A stretch of DNA of 64,000 nt from Actinomyces sp. ph3 (GTDB lineage Bacteria; Actinomycetota; Actinomycetes; Actinomycetales; Actinomycetaceae). Numbering within the stretch: the first letter of the stretch is position 1; each line of letters opens with the position of its first letter. The DNA lies in contig NZ_CAGY01000002.1 of assembly GCF_000308055.1 (NCBI RefSeq), positions 1 to 64,000 on the forward strand. Direction: 5' to 3'. Below are positions 1 through 8,951 of the stretch, in pieces. The notes under the pieces are model-generated. The model did no database searches and was not told the origin of the DNA. It saw only the letters and a program-made list of their open reading frames with translations. The position numbers were made by a program, and so were the translations under genes.

Positions 1-29
1 GTGAGTCCAACCGGGGCACTTGCTTGTAC

Positions 30-2801
30 TCAGTGTCTTCTACGAATCAGCAGGGCGGCACCAGCACCCAACACAATCGCCAGTGCTGCTGCAGGGATCC
101 ACCACCAGCGTGGGATTCTCGACACGGTCGATTCGCCGGCCTCGTCATTGCTCAGCTGGGCTGCTTGAGCCGGAGAATCTGAATCAGCAGCCGGACTTTC
201 ACTGACGGTCGGAGTGCTGCTTGGCTCTGCTGAGGCGGCCAATGGGGCAGCCCCGCCGCCACCACTCACTCCCCCAAGAACGCGTCGGGAACCAGAAGAG
301 TTAGAGCGCGAACCAAGCAAGCGTTCACCCGCACTGACTTGCCCCAGAGTATTGCTCGGTGGGGGCGTAGTCGTTTGAGTGGCTGGCTGAGCCGATGGGT
401 TTTCCGAGGCCTTTGGATCTGCAGCCGAAGGACTCGCCGCGGGAGCGGGCGCAGATTCTGTCGAGGCGGGTGTCGGAGCAGTTGTCTGATCCGGCGTTGG
501 CACCGGCGCTACTGAGGGAGTATCCGCCGAGGGACTGGGCGAAGGAATCGGATGCTCAGAGGGTTGTTCACTTGAAGGGGTGGGCGCAGGAACCGCGGCC
601 TCGTGAACGGAAACGTTCCAGCTCATCGGAGCAGCGATCTCCTTGTCTCCATCGAGTGCACGGATCTGCAGTCGATAGTGACCAGGCTTCGAGAACACCC
701 AGTTTGCGTGCATATGAGTCGGAGAATCGGTGTGAATGCGCGACTTTGCGGGGTTTGCCGAGTCGACCATGATATTCGCCGGACCTCCGAAAGTTCCTCC
801 CTGGAAGAAGGCAACTCTCGAATCCTTCGGAGATTCCACAACCTTCAGCTCATAATCGATTCCCTTGGGGAATTGAGAATAGTCGATACCTTCCGTGCTG
901 ACCCCAGGCCAGACAATATCGGGATTTTGAGTCTCAGGAAGCACGTAGCTGGATTCGCCAATTGCGCCCAGAACGTCATAACTGGGATCGGATAGGCTCT
1001 GCGGACGGGTAAAGCGCGCGTTGACACCAACCTTCCACGTCACTGAGTCGATTGCACGCATCACTGAGGTCTTTTCTCCCGTCAAGGAATCATCCTTGAG
1101 CACCAGCGAGTAGTGCGTGGCTGCGCCAGAATCCTCGCGAAGACGCAGGTCCATATGTCCGCGCGCAAGTTCAACCGGATTCGTCTTCAGAGCATCATCC
1201 GCGTGATCGTTACTGGTATCAGGAATATTCGGCGCAGGAGAAGGAGTCGGCGACGGAGAAGGAAGCAAGGGTTCGGCCGTTGGTGCCGGAGCGGGTTCAA
1301 CAGGGTTTCCACCCGGCCACATCTTCAACTTCAGATCCATTCCGAATGAAGAGGACAGTTCCACATCTTCTTGCCCCTTCGTGGTCATGGATGCCAAAGA
1401 CTTGGGGTGCGGGCGAACACTAAATTTCATGTACATGGGCTGCCCCATGCAGGCACCCAAATCTTGCTGCTGAATATCAATCCCACCCTTTCCAAGAGTG
1501 CCTTCGATGGCACACCACGGGGAGAAGTCATATTCGCTTTCGAAAAGCTCAACTTTATAGGCCGCGCGCAATTCGGGATCGTCAGCCTGGACCTGAACTG
1601 TGTACTGGTCTTCGCTTCCCTCCTTGCGGGTATAAGAGACATGAACACCTGGGCGCGAAACCGAAATCTGGGCAGGATCCCAAACGGGGCTCGGATCCGG
1701 ATTAGAGGGCTCGATGATGACCGAGCTTGCCCGGGTGACACGTACTTCCGCGCGGTCTCGCTGAGAGAAGGCCTGAGGCGTTGATGCCCAGCGCGCACTA
1801 CCACTTCCGGCCTCGGGAATAAAGACCGCCTGAATCAGTGCATCATCGTCACCCAGAAGTTCACGAACCTGCGCTTTTCCGTCAACGACGGGTTCTTCGG
1901 TGAGGAAGTATCCGTTGACGGTCAACCAGAGGCGACCTTGATCCGTTGCGTGACCGCTATTGAAGGTGATCTCCGTTAGGTGCTGGTCTCCGGGGTGTTC
2001 ACGCTGCGGGTTGGGAGCAAGCGTCAACGAGGGCTGCGCCTGAACGCCATCACTGCGCTGTGCCTGTGCGGCGGCAAAAGCTTGGTGAATATCTGTGATA
2101 CTTCCGGAAGACGGGTTAGATCCACCGACCTGCCAGGTCAGCGACTGGATGGGCGAGGTGTAGATCGTTTTCCCGTCAATCGAACGCGCATTCACGCGGA
2201 AGCGTGCTTGGTAGCGCCCCGGTTGCGTGAAGGTCGTGAAGAGGTGCGTGTGACGCGGGTTGTAGACCGATCGATAGGCGATATCGTGGCTCGATAGGAA
2301 ACGCGACACCGAGTCTCCGTGATCGATGAACATCTCCATCCGTCCCGGACCATCAACGTTAATCAGGTCTAGGGTGTAGGTGCTTCCATCGAATTCATCA
2401 GGCGCTGCCCATTCGACAGAAGAGTCAGCGCCGAGGCCCGCCCAAATTGGCGTGTTGTTGGGACCGGGGTTTTGTGGGGCTGCGTTGAGGACCGAGTGCT
2501 CAGGGCCAAGGAAGGCAAGGTCAGGACGCTTTTCGGGAATCTCTAATTGATACTTCGCGTCTTGCGCTCCACTGCCTGCCCAGGCTTTGGGAAGCCACAG
2601 GACGGTCTTTTCCACTGGCATATTGATGGTGTTCATCGTGAAACTATGCGTATCCGCATGCCAGATAGGGATGGGCGCGTCAACGTGTTGACCGGTAACG
2701 ACCCATTCGGTATCGCGGTCAGGCCCAGCCCATGCGAGTTGGGGCATAAGGGCAATGGTCAGGGCTAGGGCTCCGGTAGAAATGATCCTCTTAACTCTCA
2801 T
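30..2801 (-). CDS. Surface-anchored protein, actinobacterial metal-transport-associated repeat family
   Basis: A 923-aa secreted protein. It has an N-terminal signal peptide (about residues 1-25, ending AWA|G), several beta-rich segments with the HxH...PGxYxLxxRA pattern, and a GHMDLRL-type repeat typical of actinobacterial surface proteins linked to Mn/Zn ABC transporters (choice-of-anchor M family). Long Pro/Ser/Ala linkers (two blocks, around 540-570 and 750-850) follow, then a C-terminal membrane helix with an RRRH stop-transfer tail. There is no LPxTG or LAxTG motif, so it is membrane-anchored. The reading frame is open from a GTG at 2819, but the ATG at 2801 gives the clean signal peptide and fits a leaderless transcript from the promoter at 2812-2841. 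A Zur-like box sits directly upstream. Known for the family: genes sit beside metal ABC transporters; any partner here would lie left of the window. The exact ligand is unknown. Confidence 0.75.
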   Translation of the reverse strand: MRVKRIISTGALALTIALMPQLAWAGPDRDTEWVVTGQHVDAPIPIWHADTHSFTMNTINMPVEKTVLWLPKAWAGSGAQDAKYQLEIPEKRPDLAFLGPEHSVLNAAPQNPGPNNTPIWAGLGADSSVEWAAPDEFDGSTYTLDLINVDGPGRMEMFIDHGDSVSRFLSSHDIAYRSVYNPRHTHLFTTFTQPGRYQARFRVNARSIDGKTIYTSPIQSLTWQVGGSNPSSGSITDIHQAFAAAQAQRSDGVQAQPSLTLAPNPQREHPGDQHLTEITFNSGHATDQGRLWLTVNGYFLTEEPVVDGKAQVRELLGDDDALIQAVFIPEAGSGSARWASTPQAFSQRDRAEVRVTRASSVIIEPSNPDPSPVWDPAQISVSRPGVHVSYTRKEGSEDQYTVQVQADDPELRAAYKVELFESEYDFSPWCAIEGTLGKGGIDIQQQDLGACMGQPMYMKFSVRPHPKSLASMTTKGQEDVELSSSFGMDLKLKMWPGGNPVEPAPAPTAEPLLPSPSPTPSPAPNIPDTSNDHADDALKTNPVELARGHMDLRLREDSGAATHYSLVLKDDSLTGEKTSVMRAIDSVTWKVGVNARFTRPQSLSDPSYDVLGAIGESSYVLPETQNPDIVWPGVSTEGIDYSQFPKGIDYELKVVESPKDSRVAFFQGGTFGGPANIMVDSANPAKSRIHTDSPTHMHANWVFSKPGHYRLQIRALDGDKEIAAPMSWNVSVHEAAVPAPTPSSEQPSEHPIPSPSPSADTPSVAPVPTPDQTTAPTPASTESAPAPAASPSAADPKASENPSAQPATQTTTPPPSNTLGQVSAGERLLGSRSNSSGSRRVLGGVSGGGGAAPLAASAEPSSTPTVSESPAADSDSPAQAAQLSNDEAGESTVSRIPRWWWIPAAALAIVLGAGAALLIRRRH

Positions 2802-2803
2802 AA

Positions 2804-2818
2804 TGAGAATCATTATCA
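2804..2818. promoter_or_regulatory. Zur/Fur-like operator
   Basis: The 15-bp near-palindrome TGAGAATCATTATCA matches the tGAaAATgATttTCa style of zinc- or iron-uptake-regulator boxes. It overlaps the -10 element (ATTATC on the + strand, 2812-2817) of the promoter for the surface protein and abuts its ATG, so a bound repressor would block transcription directly. Which Fur-family member binds is inferred from sequence; the metal-transport-linked family of the gene supports Zur. Confidence 0.65.
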
Positions 2819-2841
2819 CAGTAGAAGGGTGCTAGCGTCAA
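2812..2841 (-). promoter_or_regulatory. Promoter of the surface-protein gene
   Basis: Read on the minus strand: -35 TTGACG (2836-2841), an 18-nt spacer and -10 GATAAT (2812-2817). The predicted start of transcription is within a few bases of the ATG at 2801, which has no Shine-Dalgarno sequence, so the mRNA is probably leaderless. Confidence 0.6.
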
Positions 2842-2865
2842 TTCCGCCACCGACCACACAAAACG

Positions 2866-3633
2866 CTACATATGCGGAATCGAACGCATGACGCGGCGCG
2901 TGACCCAACGCGGAGCAACCCGCATTGCAGCCATTGCCACCTTGTAGACCGGCGTTGGAGTTACCAACACCTGCCCCCGTCGCATCGCAGCCAAAGCTTC
3001 GCTCACAACCTGTTCTGAAGTTGCCCACAACCACTGAGGCGCTGCGGACATGTCAACGCCAGCGGCCTCAAAAAAATTCGTATGCACCGGTCCGGGACAT
3101 ACCGCTGTCACGGTAATGCCACTACCCCGAAGCTCCTCTGACAGCCCCTCACTAAACGCACGAATCCACGCCTTGTGCGCGCTATACGTCCCCGCGCCGG
3201 TCTCTGATGCAACCGAGGAAACATTGATGATGGCTCCCCGTCCACGCGCACGCATGGCATTCAGCGCCGCATAGGAAAGAACCATAGGCGCACGAACCAT
3301 AACATCCAGAGCGTTTTCTTCGGCCTCGATGGTGTTATCAATAAATGAGCACCCCAGCGCAAAACCGGCGTTATTCACCAGCAAACCAACAGGCGATTGC
3401 TCATCCGACAGACGCTGAGCGACGCGATCCACATCGCCGGCTACGCCAAGATCAGCAACGATCACTTCCGCCTTCACTCCGGCGATCTGACGCAAATCCT
3501 CTGCGAGCTTACGAAGCTTCTCTTCACGCCGCGCCACGAGGACGAGATCATGATGAGCCGCTGCCAGCTGCCAGCAAAATTCTTCGCCAATACCCGAGGT
3601 TGCCCCGGTCACAAGTGCGATACCCATGGCCAT
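2866..3633 (-). CDS. Short-chain dehydrogenase/reductase (classical SDR)
   Basis: A 255-aa NAD(P)-dependent oxidoreductase of unknown substrate. It has the Rossmann TGATSGIG cofactor motif (residues 9-16), the NNAG motif, and the catalytic Ser/Tyr/Lys set (INVSS, then YSAHK). The C-terminus (about residues 195-255) is basic and rich in Ala/Met/Arg, as in the DltE/YdfG-like group that modifies acyl chains or small aldehydes. The ATG at 3633 is chosen because GGAGG lies 11 nt upstream; the frame stays open further but would overlap the divergent exonuclease gene. It is transcribed divergently from xth, 32 bp away. Confidence 0.8.
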   Translation of the reverse strand: MAMGIALVTGATSGIGEEFCWQLAAAHHDLVLVARREEKLRKLAEDLRQIAGVKAEVIVADLGVAGDVDRVAQRLSDEQSPVGLLVNNAGFALGCSFIDNTIEAEENALDVMVRAPMVLSYAALNAMRARGRGAIINVSSVASETGAGTYSAHKAWIRAFSEGLSEELRGSGITVTAVCPGPVHTNFFEAAGVDMSAAPQWLWATSEQVVSEALAAMRRGQVLVTPTPVYKVAMAAMRVAPRWVTRRVMRSIPHM

Positions 3634-3665
3634 TATCTTAACGACCTCCGCGTATGCTGGGTCCC

Positions 3666-4451
3666 ATGAGGCTTGCAACTTGGAACGTCAATTCAATCCG
3701 CACCCGCGTCGACCGCGTCATCGCTTTCCTTCAGCGCTCCGACGTCGACGTCCTTGCGATGCAAGAAATTAAATGCAAGCCTGAGCAATTCCCAGTTGAA
3801 GCCTTCGAGGCGGCCGGTTATCAGGTGATCATGCACGGCCTGAACCAGTGGAATGGCGTCGCCGTTGCCTCGCGTCTCCCGATCGTTTCACATGAGTTTA
3901 ATTTCCCAGGCCAGCCCGCCTTTGGAGATCCCGCAGTCGTCGAGGCCCGCGCTCTGGGCGTGACAGTACGCGATGGAGACCAGGAAGTGACGACGTGGAG
4001 CCTCTACGTTCCGAACGGACGCGAGCTCGACCATCCACACTATTCCTACAAGCTCGAATGGCTCAAAGCCCTGCTGTCAGTAGGCGATTCCTGGCTTGAA
4101 GAAAAACGCCAAATTGCACTGGTTGGCGATTGGAATATCGCACCCTACGATCATGATGTTTGGGATATGACGGCCTTCGAAGGCCAGACACATGTCTCCC
4201 CCGCTGAACGACAGGCCTTCTTCGCTTTCGCTCAGCACGGCTGGGAAGAGGTCACCCGCGAGCGCGTCGATCAATACACCTACTGGGACTACCAGAAACT
4301 TCGCTTCCCCAAGAATGAGGGAATGCGCATCGACTTCATCTACGCCTCGCCCGAGCTTGCGCAACGCGTCACGGCAGCAGAAATTGATCGTGATGAACGC
4401 AAGGGGAAGGGCGCTTCTGATCACGTTCCCGTGATCATTGACCTCGCATAG
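3666..4451 (+). CDS. xth: Exodeoxyribonuclease III
   Basis: A 261-aa AP endonuclease/3'-5' exonuclease of base-excision repair. All signature motifs of the exonuclease III/APE1 fold are visible: WNVNSIRTR at the start, the metal-ligand glutamate in QEIK, the YVPNG segment, GDWNIAP (usual GDFN; Phe to Trp), RIDFIYAS and the terminal SDHVPV catalytic Asp-His. The ATG at 3666 starts at MRLATWNVNS, exactly at the family start. TATGCT lies 7 nt before it and no Shine-Dalgarno is present, which suggests a leaderless mRNA. An ATG at 3654 is also in frame but less likely. The 3' end overlaps the convergent serine hydrolase by 17 bp. Confidence 0.9.
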   Translation: MRLATWNVNSIRTRVDRVIAFLQRSDVDVLAMQEIKCKPEQFPVEAFEAAGYQVIMHGLNQWNGVAVASRLPIVSHEFNFPGQPAFGDPAVVEARALGVTVRDGDQEVTTWSLYVPNGRELDHPHYSYKLEWLKALLSVGDSWLEEKRQIALVGDWNIAPYDHDVWDMTAFEGQTHVSPAERQAFFAFAQHGWEEVTRERVDQYTYWDYQKLRFPKNEGMRIDFIYASPELAQRVTAAEIDRDERKGKGASDHVPVIIDLA

Positions 4452-5241
4452 CCTGCACAATCTGACTATTCAGCGAGCCCCAATGATCGTGATGCCATTG
4501 GCCGAAGGGGCGTTCACCTACGAAGACCGCGCGCTCTGCGGAAAGCGGATCAACCCACAGGAATGAACCAGCCTGCCCAAAGTGGCCAAAAGTTGCCGCC
4601 GACGACTGGGGCGCAGTCCAATGGGGATTCTTTTCTCCCTTAATTTCGCAGCCCAATCCCCATGGACAGGGACGATAGTTCCCGTACCCAGGGACAATCC
4701 CAGCCAGTTCAGGGAAGTGAACACTCTGCGCACTGGATGCGAGCTGCGCTGAAATCAAGGTCGGATGGGCAAGTTCGCGAGCAAAAAGCATCAGGTCAGC
4801 CGCATTTGAGCGGCCCGAGTAGGCCGGCGAGCCTTCAATTTCCAGGCTGGCCAGCCCCAAAGGCTCGCTCACGCTTTCCTCAATCCACCGAGAAATCGGG
4901 CTTCCCGTCGCTTCTTCAAGCATCTGTCCGGCGACTTCAATTCCCGCATTTGAGTAGATTCGTCGCTCCCCTGGTGCGCGTTGCAGGTGCGTCTCGTTCA
5001 TCGCCATTCCCGAGGCATGCGAGAGCAGGTGCTCAAGCGTCACTCCCGGGAAGGGAGCGGGCGCGTCTAGGGTGATGAGGCCTCGAGAAATCGCAACCAG
5101 CGCGGACCATGCGGTGAAGAGTTTGGTGACCGAGGCCAGGGGGAAAACTTCCTGGGGATCCCCCCAGCTCAGCGAGCTACCGCCGTCATTTTCCGCACAG
5201 ATCGCCGCCTTGAAAGGAATCGAGGAGAAATCTGGAGACAT
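4435..5241 (-). CDS. Beta-lactamase/PBP-like serine hydrolase
   Basis: A 268-aa member of the class C beta-lactamase/penicillin-binding fold (Beta-lactamase family; esterases and D-aminopeptidases included). The nucleophile motif SxxK is seen as SVTK, the second motif as YSN, and a HxG-like third motif as HFGQAG. There is no signal peptide, so it is probably cytoplasmic and more likely an esterase or peptidase than a resistance enzyme. The ATG at 5241 lies 10 bp after the stop of the TetR gene on the same strand, so the two form a probable operon and the regulator may control it together with itself. The Shine-Dalgarno is weak. Substrate unknown. Confidence 0.75.
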   Translation of the reverse strand: MSPDFSSIPFKAAICAENDGGSSLSWGDPQEVFPLASVTKLFTAWSALVAISRGLITLDAPAPFPGVTLEHLLSHASGMAMNETHLQRAPGERRIYSNAGIEVAGQMLEEATGSPISRWIEESVSEPLGLASLEIEGSPAYSGRSNAADLMLFARELAHPTLISAQLASSAQSVHFPELAGIVPGYGNYRPCPWGLGCEIKGEKNPHWTAPQSSAATFGHFGQAGSFLWVDPLSAERAVFVGERPFGQWHHDHWGSLNSQIVQAMRGQ

Positions 5242-5251
5242 CAACTGCGGG

Positions 5252-6025
5252 TCAGTTCTGGGCGCTGGAGTACTCCACCAGGAGTTGCTGGAAGGGCGCT
5301 GCGGCCTTACGAGGAATCATCGATCCAAGTGCAAGAAGTTGCTCAGCGCTATAGCGCAGTTCGCGAACCGCAAAGGCCAGGTACTTAATGATGAGTTCAC
5401 GGCTATCAAAACGCTCGCCGTCCCAACCACCGAGGATCACCATTCCATACCAGCGCTCGACAAGCCTACGAGTATCCACCGGATTCTCGGGATCATAATC
5501 GGGCATCTCTTTGGCCAGTTTCTCAAGGAGCTGGAGCATCGCATCAACTCGATATGAGAAATGGTCATGGGCGGGATGACTGTCATTGACAGACTCAACG
5601 GTAAAAACGCGGTCTAGATCAGTCATCACCTGGTTGTCGGGGGCTGCAGCAAGACGCAGGTGTGCAGCGATCCACTCATTCATGGTCGTAACTTTTGCAC
5701 CGCGTTCTTCAAGGATCGGATCGCCGGGAGTACCCTCTTCGGTTTCGGCGGTCACAACCTCAACGTCGAAAATACCGAACGCCTCTTCGAAGGCTTCGAT
5801 AACATTCAGGACCAGGGCATCCTTCGTCGGGAAGTGATACATGACGGTCGGATGGGAAACACCGATTTCTTCGGCAAGATCTCGCAAAGAAAAACCGTAG
5901 TAGCCGCGCATTGACAACAACTGCGTTGCCCCGCGAATAATCGTTGTCCGGGTGGAACGTCCAACGGAGTAGCTACCTCGCTTCTTACGGGCGGGACCCG
6001 TCTGCGAATTTTCGTCTTCGCTCAC
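5252..6025 (-). CDS. TetR-family transcriptional regulator
   Basis: A 257-aa regulator. A basic N-terminal tail is followed by a TetR helix-turn-helix (about residues 25-70; SLRDLAEEIGVSHPTVMYHF is the recognition region) and an all-helical ligand domain. The start is GTG at 6025 because AAGGAGG ends 5 nt before it; the upstream in-frame ATG at 6040 places the Shine-Dalgarno inside the coding sequence and is rejected. It is the first gene of a two-gene unit with the serine hydrolase. Ligand and operator are not apparent. Confidence 0.85.
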   Translation of the reverse strand: MSEDENSQTGPARKKRGSYSVGRSTRTTIIRGATQLLSMRGYYGFSLRDLAEEIGVSHPTVMYHFPTKDALVLNVIEAFEEAFGIFDVEVVTAETEEGTPGDPILEERGAKVTTMNEWIAAHLRLAAAPDNQVMTDLDRVFTVESVNDSHPAHDHFSYRVDAMLQLLEKLAKEMPDYDPENPVDTRRLVERWYGMVILGGWDGERFDSRELIIKYLAFAVRELRYSAEQLLALGSMIPRKAAAPFQQLLVEYSSAQN

Positions 6026-6088
6026 GGCTACCTCCTTCATTCTTCAGTTCTGCTCTGTTGGGTGGGGATAACTCTTAAAGTCTAAGCG

Positions 6089-6126
6089 AAAATGCGGGTG
6101 GTGCGAAATTATTCGCACCACCCGCA
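6089..6126 (-). terminator. Terminator of clpB
   Basis: A perfect 15-bp stem (6093-6107 with 6112-6126) and a 4-nt loop, followed on the minus strand by TTTTCG. It lies 13 bp after the clpB stop codon and ends the clpB transcript before the TetR gene. Confidence 0.85.
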
Positions 6127-6138
6127 AGTCGCTACCGA

Positions 6139-8754
6139 TCAGTGATTGGATACCTCAACGCGGAGTCCTTCAAGATCGTCGCTGACATCGACGGTGACGG
6201 TGTCACCGTCTTCAACCTCGCCGCTCAGAAGCAGTTTGGCCAGTCGATCGCCGATCTCGCGCTGGATCAGCCTGCGCAGAGGACGAGCACCGTAGGCCGG
6301 GTCGTATCCTCGCCTGGTCAGCCAGCCTCGTGCACCTTCGGTGACATTCAGGCTGATACGGCGATCCTTCAGGCGATCCGCCATAGATTCGACCAAGAGA
6401 TCAACGATTCCAGACAGGTCCTCGAGGCTGAGCGGATCAAAGATCACGGTCTCATCCAGACGGTTGATGAACTCAGGCTTGAAGGAGGCACGCACGGCAT
6501 TCATCACACCTTCGCGCTTTTCTTCTTCACTGAGCTCAGGATCGGTCAGGAACATCGATCCCAAGTTCGAGGTCAGGATCAGGATTGTGTTCCTGAAGTC
6601 CACGGTGCGCCCCTGACCGTCGGTCAAACGTCCGTCATCCAAGACCTGCAAGAGGATGTTGAAGATCTCGGGGTCTGCCTTTTCAACCTCGTCCAGGAGG
6701 ACGACGCTGTAGGGGCGACGACGCACGGCCTCGGTCAGCTGACCGCCCTGTTCATAACCGACGTATCCCGGAGGGGCACCGACCAAACGGGCTACGGAGT
6801 GCTTCTCCGAGTATTCCGACATGTCGATTCGCACCATGGCGCGTTCATCATCGAAGAGGAACTCCGCCAAGGACTTGGCAAGTTCGGTCTTACCAACGCC
6901 CGTGGGGCCAAGGAAGAGGAAGGAACCTGTGGGTCGGTTCGGATCGGACAGGCCTGCACGCGAGCGGCGAACCGCATCGGAAACCGCGCGGACAGCATCC
7001 TTTTGGCCGATCAGTCGATGGGCAATGAAGTCCTCCATATGGACGAGCTTCTCGCTCTCGGTCTGGAGCAGCTTGCCCACGGGGATTCCAGTCCACGATT
7101 CGACAACCTCAGCGATCTCGGTCGGACCGACCTTCTCGGCGATCATCGGCTCATTGGCCTCGTTCGCCTTTTCTTCGGCCTCAACCTTTTCTTCCTCTTC
7201 GCGAATCTGACGTTCAATCTGAGGAATATCGCCGTTTTGCAAACGTCCCGCTTCTTCGAAGCGACCGGCACGAATCGCCAGCTCCAACTGGGTACGCAAC
7301 TCATCCAACTGGACGCGGAGCTCACCCACGCGGTTATGGCCAGCCTTTTCGGCTTCCCAACGGCTGGTGAGAGCAGCGAGCTCTTCATTCTTGTTTGCGA
7401 GGTCCTCGCGAAGCTTCTCGAGGCGCTCCGCCGTGGCCTCGTCCAGACCATCGGGGTCAGACTCGGTCAGGTAGGACTCTTCCATACGGAGACGATCCAC
7501 CTGGCGACGCAGAACGTCGATCTCCTCGGGCGAGGAGTCAAGTTCCATGCGCAGTCGGGAGGCGGCCTCGTCGATCAGGTCAATGGCCTTATCGGGAAGC
7601 TGACGCCCGGTGATGTAGCGGTCAGACAGCTGAGCTGCCGCAACCAAAGCACCGTCAGAAATGGTGATCTTGTGGTGTGCTTCGTACTTCGGTGCGATAC
7701 CGCGCAAGATTGCGACGGTGTCCTCAACCGAAGGCTCACCAACGAACACCTGCTGGAAACGACGCTCAAGAGCGGGGTCCTTTTCGATGTTCTCGCGGTA
7801 CTCATCCAGGGTTGTTGCGCCGACCATGCGGAGCTCGCCACGAGCCAGCATGGGCTTGAGCATATTGCCCGCGTCCATTGCGCCTTCGGAGCCGCCACCG
7901 GCACCGACGACCGTGTGAAGTTCGTCGATGAAGGTGATGATTTCGCCGTCAGATCGTTCGATTTCGTTAAGAACAGCCTTGAGGCGTTCCTCGAATTCAC
8001 CACGGTACTTCGCGCCCGCAACCATCCCGGTCAGATCAAGAGCGATCAGCTTCTTGTTCTTCAAAGATTCGGGGACGTCGCCAGCGACGATTCGCTGAGC
8101 GAGGCCTTCGACGACGGCGGTCTTACCGACGCCGGGCTCACCGATCAGAACAGGGTTGTTCTTGGTTCGACGAGACAACACCTGAATCACGCGGCGAATT
8201 TCGCTATCGCGACCAATCACCGGGTCCAGCTTGCCTTGGCGTGCAACCTCGGTCAGGTCGCGTCCGTACTTCTTGAGGGCCTCGAAGGAACCTTCGGGGT
8301 CAGCGCTGGTGATAGGTTCGGGGCGAAGCTCATCTAGAGCCTTCTGCAAGCGATCTGCGGTTGCGCCGTTTTCACGCAGGATCTCGCCAGCGCTATCGTC
8401 ATTTGCGGCCAACGCAATGAGCAGGTGCTCAGTGGAAACGTAGGCGTCTCCCTTAGCTTCTGCACGCTTGCGGGCATCGTTAATCACCTGGATCAGACCA
8501 CGTGAAGTCTGCGGTTGGGCAACGCTCGATCCGCTCGTCGACGGCAGAGCCACCAGTGCATTGCGCGTACGAGCGCCGATCTGCTGCGGATTTGCTCCAA
8601 TTGCTTGAAGCAGAGAGTAGGCAATGCCCTCACCCTGTTCAAGAAGTGCTTCCAAGAGATGCAGGGAATCCACCTGCGGGTTCCCAGCGGCCTGTGCCGA
8701 CTGGACCGCGCTGCTCACTGCCTCTTGGGCTTTGCTTGTAAATTGTTCAGTCAT
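6139..8754 (-). CDS. clpB: ClpB disaggregase
   Basis: An 871-aa Hsp100 ATP-dependent disaggregase that works with DnaK/GrpE/DnaJ to rescue aggregated proteins in the cytoplasm. Order: double Clp_N domain (1-145), AAA-1 with Walker A GEPGVGKT and sensor GATTLDEYR, a long coiled-coil middle domain (about 405-525, rich in Glu/Arg; typical of ClpB, absent from ClpA/ClpC), then AAA-2 with [13 protein letters not shown]-like SEYSEKH and the GARPLRR sensor-2. Full family length. Of two adjacent ATGs, the one at 8754 has the better spacing (4 nt) from AGGAGG. A HAIR operator lies about 65 bp upstream, so HspR control is expected, as for the dnaK operon. Confidence 0.97.
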   Translation of the reverse strand: MTEQFTSKAQEAVSSAVQSAQAAGNPQVDSLHLLEALLEQGEGIAYSLLQAIGANPQQIGARTRNALVALPSTSGSSVAQPQTSRGLIQVINDARKRAEAKGDAYVSTEHLLIALAANDDSAGEILRENGATADRLQKALDELRPEPITSADPEGSFEALKKYGRDLTEVARQGKLDPVIGRDSEIRRVIQVLSRRTKNNPVLIGEPGVGKTAVVEGLAQRIVAGDVPESLKNKKLIALDLTGMVAGAKYRGEFEERLKAVLNEIERSDGEIITFIDELHTVVGAGGGSEGAMDAGNMLKPMLARGELRMVGATTLDEYRENIEKDPALERRFQQVFVGEPSVEDTVAILRGIAPKYEAHHKITISDGALVAAAQLSDRYITGRQLPDKAIDLIDEAASRLRMELDSSPEEIDVLRRQVDRLRMEESYLTESDPDGLDEATAERLEKLREDLANKNEELAALTSRWEAEKAGHNRVGELRVQLDELRTQLELAIRAGRFEEAGRLQNGDIPQIERQIREEEEKVEAEEKANEANEPMIAEKVGPTEIAEVVESWTGIPVGKLLQTESEKLVHMEDFIAHRLIGQKDAVRAVSDAVRRSRAGLSDPNRPTGSFLFLGPTGVGKTELAKSLAEFLFDDERAMVRIDMSEYSEKHSVARLVGAPPGYVGYEQGGQLTEAVRRRPYSVVLLDEVEKADPEIFNILLQVLDDGRLTDGQGRTVDFRNTILILTSNLGSMFLTDPELSEEEKREGVMNAVRASFKPEFINRLDETVIFDPLSLEDLSGIVDLLVESMADRLKDRRISLNVTEGARGWLTRRGYDPAYGARPLRRLIQREIGDRLAKLLLSGEVEDGDTVTVDVSDDLEGLRVEVSNH

Positions 8755-8764
8755 CATTCCTCCT

Positions 8765-8789
8765 GCCGCTTATTACGGGCGGCTTTTTT
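8765..8789 (+). terminator. Terminator-like hairpin facing the clpB 5' UTR
   Basis: On the + strand GCCGC (8765-8769) pairs with GCGGC (8779-8783) and is followed by six T. No + strand gene reads into it, so it could stop antisense transcription out of clpB. On the minus strand the same sequence makes a hairpin directly before the clpB Shine-Dalgarno. Confidence 0.35.
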
Positions 8790-8816
8790 CGTTCTGACTT
8801 ACACAACGTCAACAAA

Positions 8817-8837
8817 CTTGAGTCTATTCCACTCAAC
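8817..8837. promoter_or_regulatory. HAIR operator (HspR binding site) of clpB
   Basis: CTTGAGT-N7-ACTCAAC matches the HspR-associated inverted repeat CTTGAGT-N7-ACTCAAG with one mismatch in the last base. It lies about 63-83 bp upstream of the clpB start. An hspR gene is present in the window. Confidence 0.9.
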
Positions 8838-8880
8838 TTTATTTTTCTGCACAAATCATGCATCCGAAAACACATTTCAC

Positions 8881-8932
8881 AGAAAAGAAAAAGAACGCCG
8901 AGCCGAACGCATTACACGTCAGCTCAGCGTTC
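8881..8932 (-). terminator. Terminator of the murT-gatD operon
   Basis: A ten-pair stem with one mismatch (GAACGCcGAGC at 8893-8903 with GCTCaGCGTTC at 8922-8932), followed on the minus strand by a run of TTTTTCTTTTCT. It lies 20 bp past the last gene of the operon. Confidence 0.75.
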
Positions 8933-8951
8933 CCCCACATCAGTGGATGTT

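Noticed and set aside
6142-8337. A 731-codon open frame on the + strand opposite clpB
   Set aside because: It mirrors the codon structure of clpB, lacks a ribosome site and shows no recognisable protein motif. Long antisense frames are common opposite GC-rich chaperone genes.
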